Source: an uncultured Eubacteriales bacterium
GTDB taxonomy: Bacteria > Bacillota > Clostridia > UBA1381
Assembly (NCBI GenBank): GCA_900556575.1
Contig: USPO01000094.1
Coordinates: 1-6,347 of the forward strand
Direction of reading: 5' to 3'
DNA length: 6,347 nucleotides
Shown: positions 1 through 6,262 of the stretch, one piece after another
How the letters are laid out: each line of letters begins with the position of its first letter
How positions within the stretch are numbered: position 1 is the first letter of the stretch
Notes under the pieces: generated by a model
Database searches by the model: none
The model's input: the letters and a program-made list of their open reading frames with translations, nothing else
What the model was told of the DNA's origin: nothing
Made by a program: the position numbers and the translations under genes

Positions 1-1
1 A

Positions 2-2944
2 ATATGGTCAAATTACCCACCCAAAAACAGGATCTTGTACTGCGCGTGGCAAAGGTGTCCTATGGTAAGAGGAATTTACGGCTCACCTTTAAAAACAGGT
101 GTAATGATAGACTCTCTCGGTGATGTGGGAAGAGTTGAAAGCTGTGATTTTTCACCGGTGTACTGGGAGAAATCAGGAATGCCGAATTCACCGTCAGAAA
201 CAGGAGCTCACAGAGATTTCATGTATACGAAGGGCGTTGCTGTTCAAATGCACCGTAATGACTGGTCTTACGGCAGATTTTTAAGTGCGGAAGGCTATTA
301 TGCCGGATTTTATGCACTTAATTCATTTAATGAAGAAGCGTGGGACGGTGAAAATCGTTTAAAGGATAACTTCCCGAACGGTGAAAACTACGGATTGAGC
401 TATAAGGATTGCTATATAGGTATAGAAATTGAAAATACGTCAAATGCCGGTGTTGTTTTCACAGAGGTAGACATAGATAATTGTGAAAACGGATTTGTAA
501 TGAACAGAACTTTTGATTCAAAGGTTCATCTGAACGAGTGCAGAATTACCGCAAACGAGGATGCAATTCTTAATGAAGGAAACGGCATTTTTATGGGACA
601 GAACATTGACATAGAAAAAGGAAAAACAGAAATTTCCTCCGGCTATGCAAGTCTTATAAACTGTAATCTTAACGGAACGGCACCGCAAATTTCTTATGGA
701 AAATTCAGCGGAGGCAGCGTTATCGGCTGCAAATTTAAGGAAACAGAAACCATAGAGAACAACAGCAGCAAGGAAGTCATTATAGATGATTCACCGGTTG
801 AAATGGAAAGAGCAAAGAAGTTCCCTAAGATGGAATTGCTCGATAAAAAGCCGGCTCGTGCGGTATTGTATAACATAAAGGATTTCGGTGCGGTACTCGA
901 TGGAGTAACAGACGATTCTCCGGCTATACAGAAGGCACTTGACAAGGCAGGAAGTGAGGGCGGAGGTATAGTCCTTATTCCGTCGGGCTTTTGTGCAATG
1001 AAATCCGGTGTTACCGTTCCTTCCGGAGTTGAATTAAGAGGTACACTCGATACACCGCAACAGCCTATCAAGGTTGGAACTACCGTAGAGGTATATGCCG
1101 GAAAAGGCAGTGAAAACGGTGCGGCGTTGATTACTCTTAAAGCAAATTCAATAGTGAGAGGTATTGCCTTTGACTATCCGGAACAGGATTATCTTGAACC
1201 TGTGCCGTATCCTTATGCTATCCGCGGTGACGGAGAAAATGTAAGTATAATAAATATAGCATTCAGAATGGCTTATTCAATGGTTGATTTGGCAAGTACG
1301 AAGTGTGATAATGCTTATGTTGAATATGTTTCGGGACATTCGTGGAGACGAGGAATATTTGTCGGAGGCGGAAGTGAGAATGTAATCATTTCAAATACGC
1401 AGATGAACTATAATACGGTTAATTCGGGCTTTGAGTCAAAATGGGGAAGCTGGACAACAGGTCCTTCAAAGGGTGACGGCTCGGAGGCGGCTGTTGCAAA
1501 GTGGAAAGAAGAAACAAACCAGGTTGAAGGAATAATGAAGAAGAACTATGAGGCATTCTGGATTGGAGATGCTCAGAATATTCTCTTTTACAATAACTTC
1601 GTTTTTCCGGGCGGTGCCGGTCTTACACTTACATCTCAGGACGGAAAGGCTCCGACAGGTCTTTCACTCGGCTACGGTTCCGATAACTCAAGAGTTGCAT
1701 TCCTACTTGATGATATAGGTGACGGCGGTTTTGATTTTATCAATACACAGCTTGTAGGTATTACAAGTCATGGAATGGATGCGATAGGAATAGAAACAAC
1801 AAAGAATTTCAATAAGAAAATAACTCTTTTCGGCTGTGCTGTATGGGGCGGACTCGAAAGCTTTACGGATTTGAACGGAAGCGGAACGGTTGAAATTCAA
1901 TGCGGTAACTTTGCATCGCAGATAAAGCGTGACTTTATAGTAAATTCCGGAAAGCTTAAGGTATTTAATTCAAAAATAAATAAGTATTCCGAGCGTTTGG
2001 GAGATTCAAACGGAGGAAGCGGCTCATTTATAGGCTGTAATTATATGAAAACAAATGCGGCGGAGGCACCTTCATCACTCGGCGGAGGTGAATGGAGAGA
2101 TAACCTTGATTTATCATCCACTACTTATGTAAAGACAAAGGAGTCAAAACTCCGTGAATTTGTACTTGACGAGAATATTATTGTTAAGGCGGGAACAGGT
2201 AAACTGGTATTCAATGATGCATCACCGTTTATGCAGGGAAGTCAGATTTATGTACCGTTCAATGTTGTTTTGAAAAAGTTTGGATACCCGATAGAGGAAA
2301 CGGAAAATTCGCTTTCTGTAACATCTGCGGATAAGAGCTTGTTTGTAACGGTGGGAAGTAATGTTGCAAATGTTGACGGACGTTCGGTAGAAATGTCCGG
2401 AGCCGTAAAGAAAGTCGGAAACTCAATATGCGTTCCGTCGGACTTTATAGGAAAGGCACTCGGTTCGGATATTACATGGAAGTATAAGACGAGAACATTG
2501 ACAATTTCTGTTCCTAAGATGGCGGATACTCCTAAGGATTCAACCGCAGAAACAGTTAAATTGAATATTTACAGTGTGTCGGCAACAGGTGAACAGGCAC
2601 AAAATCCCGCAACGAATGCAACTGACGGAAGCAGAACAACACGCTGGGCGGCAGAGGGCGAACATTCACTTGTTATGGATTTAGGCTCAAACAGAATAGT
2701 TGACAGCATGAAGATTTCGTTTAATGCCGGTGAATCGAGAATATATCCGTTTACGGTTGAAATAAGTGAGGACGGAGAAAACTGGACTCAGATTATTAAG
2801 GCACAGAACAGCGGAAAAACTCAGGAATTTGAGGAATATAAACCCGAATCATTTGCATACGGAAGATATGTACGCTATAACGGAAACGGCTCAAATGTAA
2901 ATAAGTATAATAATATTTGGGAAATAGAGGTTTACGGTAAATAA
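2..2944 (+). CDS. Modular secreted polysaccharide-active protein (tandem beta-helix, Cu_amine_oxidN1-type, CBM32-like), 5' partial
   Basis: The frame is open to the left edge, so the true start and signal peptide lie upstream; the TTG at 35 is the first possible start codon but is not convincing. A first beta-helix occupies roughly 62-800 (IYGSPLKTGVMID, then GDVGRVESCDFSP, as in GH55-like double-helix proteins). A second, complete one starts at 869 with YNIKDFGAVLDGVTDD, the usual opening of the Pectate_lyase_3 fold, and runs to about 2110. Bases 2201-2512 encode a Cu_amine_oxidN1-type domain (QIYVPFNVVLKKFG, later ICVPSDFIGKALG and WKYKTRTLTISV). Bases 2561-2941 encode a discoidin/CBM32-like domain (NATDGSRTTRW, VMDLGS, final IWEIEVYGK). 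No SLH or sortase signal is seen, so it is probably released or loosely held. Family knowledge suggests a glycoside hydrolase or pectin-type lyase, but I could not identify catalytic residues or substrate. The next gene begins 24 bp downstream, implying an operon. The first ~20 codons are atypical and may be out of frame. Confidence 0.85.
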   Translation: MWSNYPPKNRILYCAWQRCPMVRGIYGSPLKTGVMIDSLGDVGRVESCDFSPVYWEKSGMPNSPSETGAHRDFMYTKGVAVQMHRNDWSYGRFLSAEGYYAGFYALNSFNEEAWDGENRLKDNFPNGENYGLSYKDCYIGIEIENTSNAGVVFTEVDIDNCENGFVMNRTFDSKVHLNECRITANEDAILNEGNGIFMGQNIDIEKGKTEISSGYASLINCNLNGTAPQISYGKFSGGSVIGCKFKETETIENNSSKEVIIDDSPVEMERAKKFPKMELLDKKPARAVLYNIKDFGAVLDGVTDDSPAIQKALDKAGSEGGGIVLIPSGFCAMKSGVTVPSGVELRGTLDTPQQPIKVGTTVEVYAGKGSENGAALITLKANSIVRGIAFDYPEQDYLEPVPYPYAIRGDGENVSIINIAFRMAYSMVDLASTKCDNAYVEYVSGHSWRRGIFVGGGSENVIISNTQMNYNTVNSGFESKWGSWTTGPSKGDGSEAAVAKWKEETNQVEGIMKKNYEAFWIGDAQNILFYNNFVFPGGAGLTLTSQDGKAPTGLSLGYGSDNSRVAFLLDDIGDGGFDFINTQLVGITSHGMDAIGIETTKNFNKKITLFGCAVWGGLESFTDLNGSGTVEIQCGNFASQIKRDFIVNSGKLKVFNSKINKYSERLGDSNGGSGSFIGCNYMKTNAAEAPSSLGGGEWRDNLDLSSTTYVKTKESKLREFVLDENIIVKAGTGKLVFNDASPFMQGSQIYVPFNVVLKKFGYPIEETENSLSVTSADKSLFVTVGSNVANVDGRSVEMSGAVKKVGNSICVPSDFIGKALGSDITWKYKTRTLTISVPKMADTPKDSTAETVKLNIYSVSATGEQAQNPATNATDGSRTTRWAAEGEHSLVMDLGSNRIVDSMKISFNAGESRIYPFTVEISEDGENWTQIIKAQNSGKTQEFEEYKPESFAYGRYVRYNGNGSNVNKYNNIWEIEVYGK
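29..64 (+). other. Suspected frameshift or sequence error near base 61
   Basis: In the frame of the long gene, bases 29-31 and 53-55 are AGG arginine codons. Every arginine codon I checked after base 62 in this gene is AGA, CGT, CGC or CGA. The residues before MVRGIYGSPL are also rich in C, W and P and do not look like beta-helix. The next frame (starting at base 3) reads ITHPKTGSCTARGKGVL without rare codons and would join MVRGIYGSPL directly if one base were missing between 61 and 62. I see this as a likely single-base deletion, real or technical, or a contig-end artefact. Confidence 0.45.
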
Positions 2945-2956
2945 ACCGCGGCAGAA

Positions 2957-2965
2957 TGGAGGAAG
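2957..2965 (+). promoter_or_regulatory. Ribosome-binding site of the SLH gene
   Basis: GGAGG at 2958-2962 lies six bases before the ATG at 2969. This strong, well-spaced Shine-Dalgarno fixes that start. It sits entirely in the 24-bp gap after the upstream stop codon, and no promoter fits in that gap, which supports co-transcription. Confidence 0.85.
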
Positions 2966-2968
2966 ATT

Positions 2969-4606
2969 ATGAAAATAAAAAAAGCAGCAGCTATATTGAC
3001 AATTCTTTCTATGCTGCCGGCTTCATCGGTATTTGCGGCAGAGAAAACAGACGATACAAAGGCACTTTTATTAAACAGACTCGGTCTTATGGACGGTGTT
3101 TCAAAGGAGTCGTTTAATCCCGGCTTTGATATGATGCTTACAAGAGAGGAAGCCGCCGCAATGGTTGTTCGCTTTATGGGAAAGTCACAGGAAGCGATTA
3201 ATGAAAATAACGAGTGTCCGTTTCCTGATGTAAGCGACTGGGCAAAACCGTATATAGGCTATGCATATAAGAACGGAATTGCTGCGGGAGAAAGCGGTGA
3301 ATGGTTCGGCGGAAAAAAGTATGTGACAATGCAGCAGTTATGCACATTCTATTTAAGAGCAATGGGATATGAAAAATCCGGAGATTTGTACAATACGGCA
3401 TTGCAGACCGCAATTACCCTTGAAATGACAGACAGTGAAGATAACCCGCTGCTGACAAGAAGAGATATGGTAAATGTGACATATGCGGCATTGTATGCTC
3501 ATCCGTACGGCTCATCTGCCGCAATGGTCAGAGAGCTTGCAGACTCAAATGCCATACCATATGCGGCACTTGTATCAAGCGGTGACGATGGCTTGATTGC
3601 CGCATATAACAGAGCGGAAGCATCGGGTTCGGGAAGTACAAATATATTGGGCGATTTGGAAAATGCGGCAAAGCTGACATTTGGAAGCAATGCACAGAAT
3701 CAAAAAGCAAAGATTGTAAGCAGCGATAAGTGCGATGAGCAGGACTATTTCGGCGAAAAGGCAATGCATATTCCGGTAGGCGGAAGTTTGGGAATAGACA
3801 TCGATGATGAATACATCACCCCCGAAGATAAGTATTTTACAATTATAGTAAGCTATTTTGACAGCGGTGCGGATAAAATCCGAGTATCGTATTCTGATAG
3901 AGTAAGAAATTACAGAGAGTCATATATCTATAAGACAAATACAAATACATGGAAAACAGCGGCACTTGTAATTTCTGACGCAGCATTGAACAATATGCAG
4001 AATAACGGAGCTGATATAACCGTATGGGCAGAAAATGAAAGCGGAGCCGGAGTCGATGAATATATAAGCAGCGTAACGGTTGTTAAGCAGACAAAGGAAG
4101 AACAGCCTGTTGATGAGTCGAAGATAGAGCCTGTAATATACAATGCATATATCAATTTCAAGAAGAAAAATGAGGCACAGTGCTTCACTCAAAAAACAAG
4201 CACGAAGCCCGATTGGTACGGATATACACAGGTGGAAACCAAAGCCGATAAGGAATGCATTTCAATCGGAGTCGATAAGAGATGCGTACTGTCTCTCGAT
4301 GATGATTTCATAATGCCGGATGAAAACGAATGTACAATTCGTATAACATATTATGACAACGGAACATCGAGATTTAAGTTTGCGTATTCAACGGAAACGG
4401 AACGCTATAAGAATGTATTCATAAACAGAACGGGTACAAATGAGTGGAAAACCTTTGAGTTAAAGGTGAGTGACGCATCATTTATGAACCGACAGGATGA
4501 AAGTATGGATATAAGCATCTATGGCGTAAAGGCGGATGAGTCCACAGGCGGAGACGAAACTGTTTATATAAGCAGTTTTGAAATAGAAAAGCCTAAGAAA
4601 AATTAA
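2969..4606 (+). CDS. SLH-domain secreted protein with two tandem beta-sandwich-like modules
   Basis: The 545-residue product has a signal peptide (KIKK, a hydrophobic stretch, probable cleavage after VFA at residue 23). Residues ~28-180 are an SLH region: copy 1 has the motif LTREE (57-61), copy 2 has FPDV (85-88) and YAYKNGIAAG but VTMQQ in place of the TRAE-type motif, and copy 3 has LTRRD (162-166). SLH domains bind secondary cell-wall polymers in Gram-positive bacteria, so the protein is probably surface-anchored. Residues ~235-373 and ~393-541 are two diverged copies of one module (VSYFDSGADKIRVSYS / ITYYDNGTSRFKFAYS; NTNTWKTAALVISDAA / GTNEWKTFELKVSDAS; YISSVTVVK / YISSFEIEK). No catalytic domain is recognisable. 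The modules resemble carbohydrate-binding beta-sandwiches by pattern only; glycan binding is inferred from that and from the enzyme gene upstream. A surface adhesin, substrate-capture protein or enzyme partner would fit. Confidence 0.92.
   Translation: MKIKKAAAILTILSMLPASSVFAAEKTDDTKALLLNRLGLMDGVSKESFNPGFDMMLTREEAAAMVVRFMGKSQEAINENNECPFPDVSDWAKPYIGYAYKNGIAAGESGEWFGGKKYVTMQQLCTFYLRAMGYEKSGDLYNTALQTAITLEMTDSEDNPLLTRRDMVNVTYAALYAHPYGSSAAMVRELADSNAIPYAALVSSGDDGLIAAYNRAEASGSGSTNILGDLENAAKLTFGSNAQNQKAKIVSSDKCDEQDYFGEKAMHIPVGGSLGIDIDDEYITPEDKYFTIIVSYFDSGADKIRVSYSDRVRNYRESYIYKTNTNTWKTAALVISDAALNNMQNNGADITVWAENESGAGVDEYISSVTVVKQTKEEQPVDESKIEPVIYNAYINFKKKNEAQCFTQKTSTKPDWYGYTQVETKADKECISIGVDKRCVLSLDDDFIMPDENECTIRITYYDNGTSRFKFAYSTETERYKNVFINRTGTNEWKTFELKVSDASFMNRQDESMDISIYGVKADESTGGDETVYISSFEIEKPKKN
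3671..4591 (+). repeat. Diverged tandem duplication of a ~140-residue coding module
   Basis: Module A (3671-4087, residues 235-373) and module B (4145-4591, residues 393-541) align at protein level over most of their length but are clearly diverged at DNA level. Shared anchors in order are: I-x-P-[ED]-x-x-x-x-T-I; Y-[FY]-D-[SN]-G; [SA]-Y-S; R-Y/N-Y followed by a short strand; T-N-x-W-K-T; SDA with N three to five residues later; a D-I-[TS] strand; and a final Y-I-S-S. A ~20-residue acidic linker separates them. This reflects an old internal duplication, not a recent repeat. Confidence 0.85.
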
Positions 4607-4625
4607 AAGCCTCTTCTTTTTGTAA

Positions 4626-4668
4626 TGCGGCTGCCGTGACAATTTGTTGCGGCAGTCGCAGTCTTTTT
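4626..4668 (+). terminator. Strong intrinsic terminator after the SLH gene
   Basis: TGCGGCTGCCG (4626-4636) pairs with CGGCAGTCGCA (4650-4660) over 11 bp with one G-T wobble. The stem can extend inward through 4637-4640 with 4646-4649 to leave a short AATTT loop. It is followed by GTCTTTTT ending at 4668. The hairpin begins 20 bases after the stop codon and isolates the enzyme/SLH pair from the regulator gene. Confidence 0.93.
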
Positions 4669-4717
4669 ACAAAGATATTAAAATCATATCAATTTACTGC
4701 GTTTTTTTACTAATCTC

Positions 4718-4746
4718 TTGACTTTTACTAAAAAATATTATATAAT
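4718..4746 (+). promoter_or_regulatory. Sigma-A-type promoter of the regulator gene
   Basis: TTGACT (4718-4723) and TATAAT (4741-4746) are separated by exactly 17 bp, a near-perfect housekeeping promoter. Transcription should start near 4753-4755, giving a leader of about 110 bases. The -10 lies inside a perfect 14-bp AT palindrome (4735-4748). The predicted start falls at the first base of the first operator-like site, a position suited to repression. Confidence 0.88.
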
Positions 4747-4752
4747 ATAATA

Positions 4753-4774
4753 AACAGTATATCAAATGTGTTGT
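4753..4774 (+). promoter_or_regulatory. Operator-like site 1 (start-site proximal)
   Basis: This 22-bp sequence contains TATATCAAATGTGTTGT (4758-4774) and is identical at 20 of 22 positions to a second site 63 bp downstream. It is a weakly symmetric hyphenated palindrome (half-sites ACAGTATAT and ATGTGTTGT around CAA, 6 of 9 symmetric positions). It overlaps the predicted transcription start. The likely ligand is the GntR/LacI-type repressor encoded just downstream, by autoregulation; this is inference. Confidence 0.75.
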
Positions 4775-4820
4775 TCAAATTGCTGTAATAGTAATTGTCA
4801 TTTCCGTAAACCTTGAACAA
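4771..4820 (+). repeat. Inverted repeat in the regulator leader (possible RNA hairpin)
   Basis: TTGTTCAA (4771-4778) is the exact reverse complement of TTGAACAA (4813-4820). One further G-T and one T-A pair outward give 10 potential pairs around a 34-base loop. Both arms overlap the ends of the operator-like sites, so the pairing may be a by-product of operator sequence or a leader structure. No riboswitch class is recognisable. Confidence 0.4.
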
Positions 4821-4837
4821 TATATCAAATATGTTGT
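4816..4837 (+). promoter_or_regulatory. Operator-like site 2 (leader)
   Basis: This second copy contains TATATCAAATATGTTGT (4821-4837). It is more symmetric than site 1: ACAATATAT and ATATGTTGT flank CAA and match at 8 of 9 positions. It lies within the transcribed leader, 26 bases before the start codon. The 63-bp period between sites is six turns of B-DNA, which would put both on the same helix face and allow cooperative binding or looping. A downstream operator could also block elongating polymerase. Confidence 0.8.
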
Positions 4838-4844
4838 AATAAAA

Positions 4845-4850
4845 GTGAGG
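4845..4850 (+). promoter_or_regulatory. Ribosome-binding site of the regulator gene
   Basis: GTGAGG lies 12 bases before the ATG at 4863, a rather long spacing. The only nearer ATG (4851) is followed at once by TGA, and the GTG at 4853 is out of frame, so 4863 is the supported start. The weak spacing suggests modest translation, normal for a repressor. Confidence 0.6.
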
Positions 4851-4862
4851 ATGTGAATAAAA

Positions 4863-6050
4863 ATGAGAAAATCAAAGCCCCTATATAAGATGGTTATGGA
4901 TAAGCTTTGTGAGAGAATACAGGAAGGCTCTTATGAAGAGGATAAACCGTTAGCCACAGAGGAGAGAATTATACAGGAGTATGATGTCAGCAGAATTACC
5001 GCAATAAGAGCATTGGATGAGCTTGAAAGAATGGGCATTATATATCGTAAAAGGGGATGCGGCAGCTTTGTATGCGAGAATGCGAAAAATAAGCTCAGAA
5101 ATGAAAGTGACGAGGATTTAAAGAAGAATGTTGTCGAAAAAACACCGGTAAGAACAGGAACAGGAATGGTAGCAATGGTAATTCCTTTTGATGTTCGGCA
5201 CGGAGGAATGTTTGACTGCTATAAGGGTGCAAATGAGGTACTTAATCAGAACGGATGTCTGTTGACTCTTCAGAATTGTTACCGTGACAGTGCAAAGGAG
5301 GCGGAAATAATAAAGGAGCTTTCAAATCAAAAGGTAGACGGTCTTATTTGTTATCCGAACCGTGACAACAGCAATATAGAAATATATAACAATATATATT
5401 TTAATGGTATGCCGATTGTACTTGTGGATAAATATATTGAAAATTATCCTATTCATCATGTTGTTTCCGATAACTATATGGGAGGAAAACTTCTCTGCGA
5501 TAAGCTGATTGAATACGGTCACAGAAAAATCGGATTTTTTGCAATGGAATTTGTCGGTGCAACGTCCGTAAAAAACAGATATTTCGGATATGCATCGAGC
5601 ATGAGCGAGCATGGAGTTCCCGTTGATTTGGAACTGGTCAGAACAGGACTTAGCGAAAACTTTGAGAAGAGAGCGCAAAAGAAAGAAAATCCGGATGAAT
5701 ATACAAGCTTTGAGTTTTATAAAGAAGTTATTCTTGAAATGATGGACAGAGGAATGACGGCGGTTATATGTCAGAATGATTGGATTGCAATGTCATTATA
5801 CAATACCTGCAAACGTATAGGCATAAATGTACCGGAGGATTTAAGCATTACGGGTTTCGATAATATATCGGAAAGTGAGTTTGAAGCACAGGATTATATA
5901 AAGCTTACAACAATCGAGCAGAATTTTTATGAAATAGGAAAGAAAGCTGCGGAGTCTGTTCTTGCCTCGATGGAGGGAAGAAGGGATGTTCCGGTGAGTA
6001 CCGTTATTCCGGTAAAACTTATCGAGGGTGATTCGGTAAGAAAGCTTTAA
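4863..6050 (+). CDS. GntR/LacI hybrid transcriptional regulator (AraR-like architecture)
   Basis: The 395-residue product has an N-terminal GntR-type winged helix (residues ~5-70; key stretch SRITAIRALDELERMGIIYR, then wing RGCGSFV). A ~30-residue linker leads to a LacI/periplasmic-binding-protein-like effector domain (~101-390). Typical landmarks of that domain are MVAMVIPF (102-109), VDGLICYP (158-165), IVLVDK (185-190), SDN (202-204), GHRKIGFF (219-226), CQND (303-306) and SITGFDNI (328-335). This combination and length match the AraR-type family, whose members repress sugar-utilisation genes and release DNA on binding a sugar. The effector is unknown. The gene is transcribed alone between two terminators, and its promoter carries two matching operator-like sites, so autoregulation is likely. 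The neighbouring secreted glycan-directed genes suggest a plant or mucosal polysaccharide breakdown product as inducer. The wing has Cys where GntR relatives often have Lys, Arg or Gln. Confidence 0.95.
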   Translation: MRKSKPLYKMVMDKLCERIQEGSYEEDKPLATEERIIQEYDVSRITAIRALDELERMGIIYRKRGCGSFVCENAKNKLRNESDEDLKKNVVEKTPVRTGTGMVAMVIPFDVRHGGMFDCYKGANEVLNQNGCLLTLQNCYRDSAKEAEIIKELSNQKVDGLICYPNRDNSNIEIYNNIYFNGMPIVLVDKYIENYPIHHVVSDNYMGGKLLCDKLIEYGHRKIGFFAMEFVGATSVKNRYFGYASSMSEHGVPVDLELVRTGLSENFEKRAQKKENPDEYTSFEFYKEVILEMMDRGMTAVICQNDWIAMSLYNTCKRIGINVPEDLSITGFDNISESEFEAQDYIKLTTIEQNFYEIGKKAAESVLASMEGRRDVPVSTVIPVKLIEGDSVRKL

Positions 6051-6082
6051 ATTTGATTTGTTATATAAAATAAAATTAAAAA

Positions 6083-6119
6083 ATGTTCTAACATAAATGC
6101 TTGTTAGAATATTTTTTTT
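6083..6119 (+). terminator. Intrinsic terminator after the regulator gene
   Basis: ATGTTCTAACA (6083-6093) pairs with TGTTAGAATAT (6102-6112) over 11 bp with one G-T wobble and an 8-base loop, followed by eight T residues (6112-6119). A run of A residues before the stem mirrors the T-tract, so it could also work on the minus strand, though no minus-strand gene is seen nearby. Confidence 0.9.
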
Positions 6120-6154
6120 GTCTAAAGTGGGTTAATTGATATATAGAGTCATAT

Positions 6155-6192
6155 ATATGTTATATTTTTTATATTAATTTAATATAACATAT
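6155..6192. repeat. Perfect 12-bp inverted repeat upstream of the last promoter
   Basis: ATATGTTATATT (6155-6166) and AATATAACATAT (6181-6192) are exact reverse complements around a 14-bp AT-only spacer. The right arm ends on the first base of the -35 element. No T-tract follows, so it is not a terminator; a dimeric regulator site is more likely. The half-site ATATGTTAT differs by one base from the operator half-site ATATGTTGT of the upstream regulator promoter. Confidence 0.75.
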
Positions 6193-6202
6193 TGACATAT
6201 TG
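6184..6202 (-). promoter_or_regulatory. Third operator-like sequence overlapping the -35 of the last gene
   Basis: ATAACATATTGACATATTG matches the reverse complement of operator-like site 2 at 17 of 19 aligned positions when one base of site 2 is skipped. It covers the whole -35 hexamer, a position where bound repressor would block polymerase. The one-base change in half-site spacing and the AT-rich context weaken the case. Confidence 0.35.
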
Positions 6203-6220
6203 AAAAGAATGTGATATACT
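6192..6220 (+). promoter_or_regulatory. Sigma-A-type promoter with extended -10
   Basis: The consensus TTGACA (6192-6197) is separated by 17 bp from TATACT (6215-6220), preceded by the extended -10 motif TGA (6212-6214). Transcription should start near 6227, giving a leader of about 36 bases before the ATG at 6263. It is a very strong promoter by sequence, consistent with a highly expressed or tightly repressed gene. Confidence 0.9.
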
Positions 6221-6244
6221 AAATACATAATAAATATATTATTC

Positions 6245-6252
6245 AAGAAAGG
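6245..6252 (+). promoter_or_regulatory. Ribosome-binding site of the last gene
   Basis: AAGAAAGG lies 10 bases before the ATG at 6263. It is a moderate match at a usable distance and supports that start. Confidence 0.65.
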
Positions 6253-6262
6253 CAGTGATTTT

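Noticed and set aside
694..1071. Minus-strand open frame inside the large enzyme gene
   Set aside because: It mirrors the wobble pattern of the + strand gene, has no ribosome-binding context of note and encodes no recognisable domain. Other minus-strand frames at 1703-1900, 3198-4192 and 5322-5678 were rejected for the same reason.
4590..4619. Direct repeat AAAAGCCT at the end of the SLH gene
   Set aside because: It is short, partly coding, forms no hairpin of value and has no further copies nearby.
4685..4701. A further operator-like match (CATATCAATTTACTGCG) upstream of the regulator promoter
   Set aside because: Only the ATATCAA core agrees; the right half-site TGTTGT is missing and the region is AT-rich, so chance is likely.
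4735..4748. Perfect 14-bp palindrome ATATTATATAATAT as a separate regulatory site
   Set aside because: It coincides with the -10 element and consists only of A and T, so the symmetry is readily explained by the TATAAT box and base composition.
4669..4862. Riboswitch or T-box in the regulator leader
   Set aside because: The leader is only about 110 bases, AT-rich, and lacks any conserved riboswitch or T-box motif; it is fully occupied by the two operator-like sites and the ribosome-binding site.
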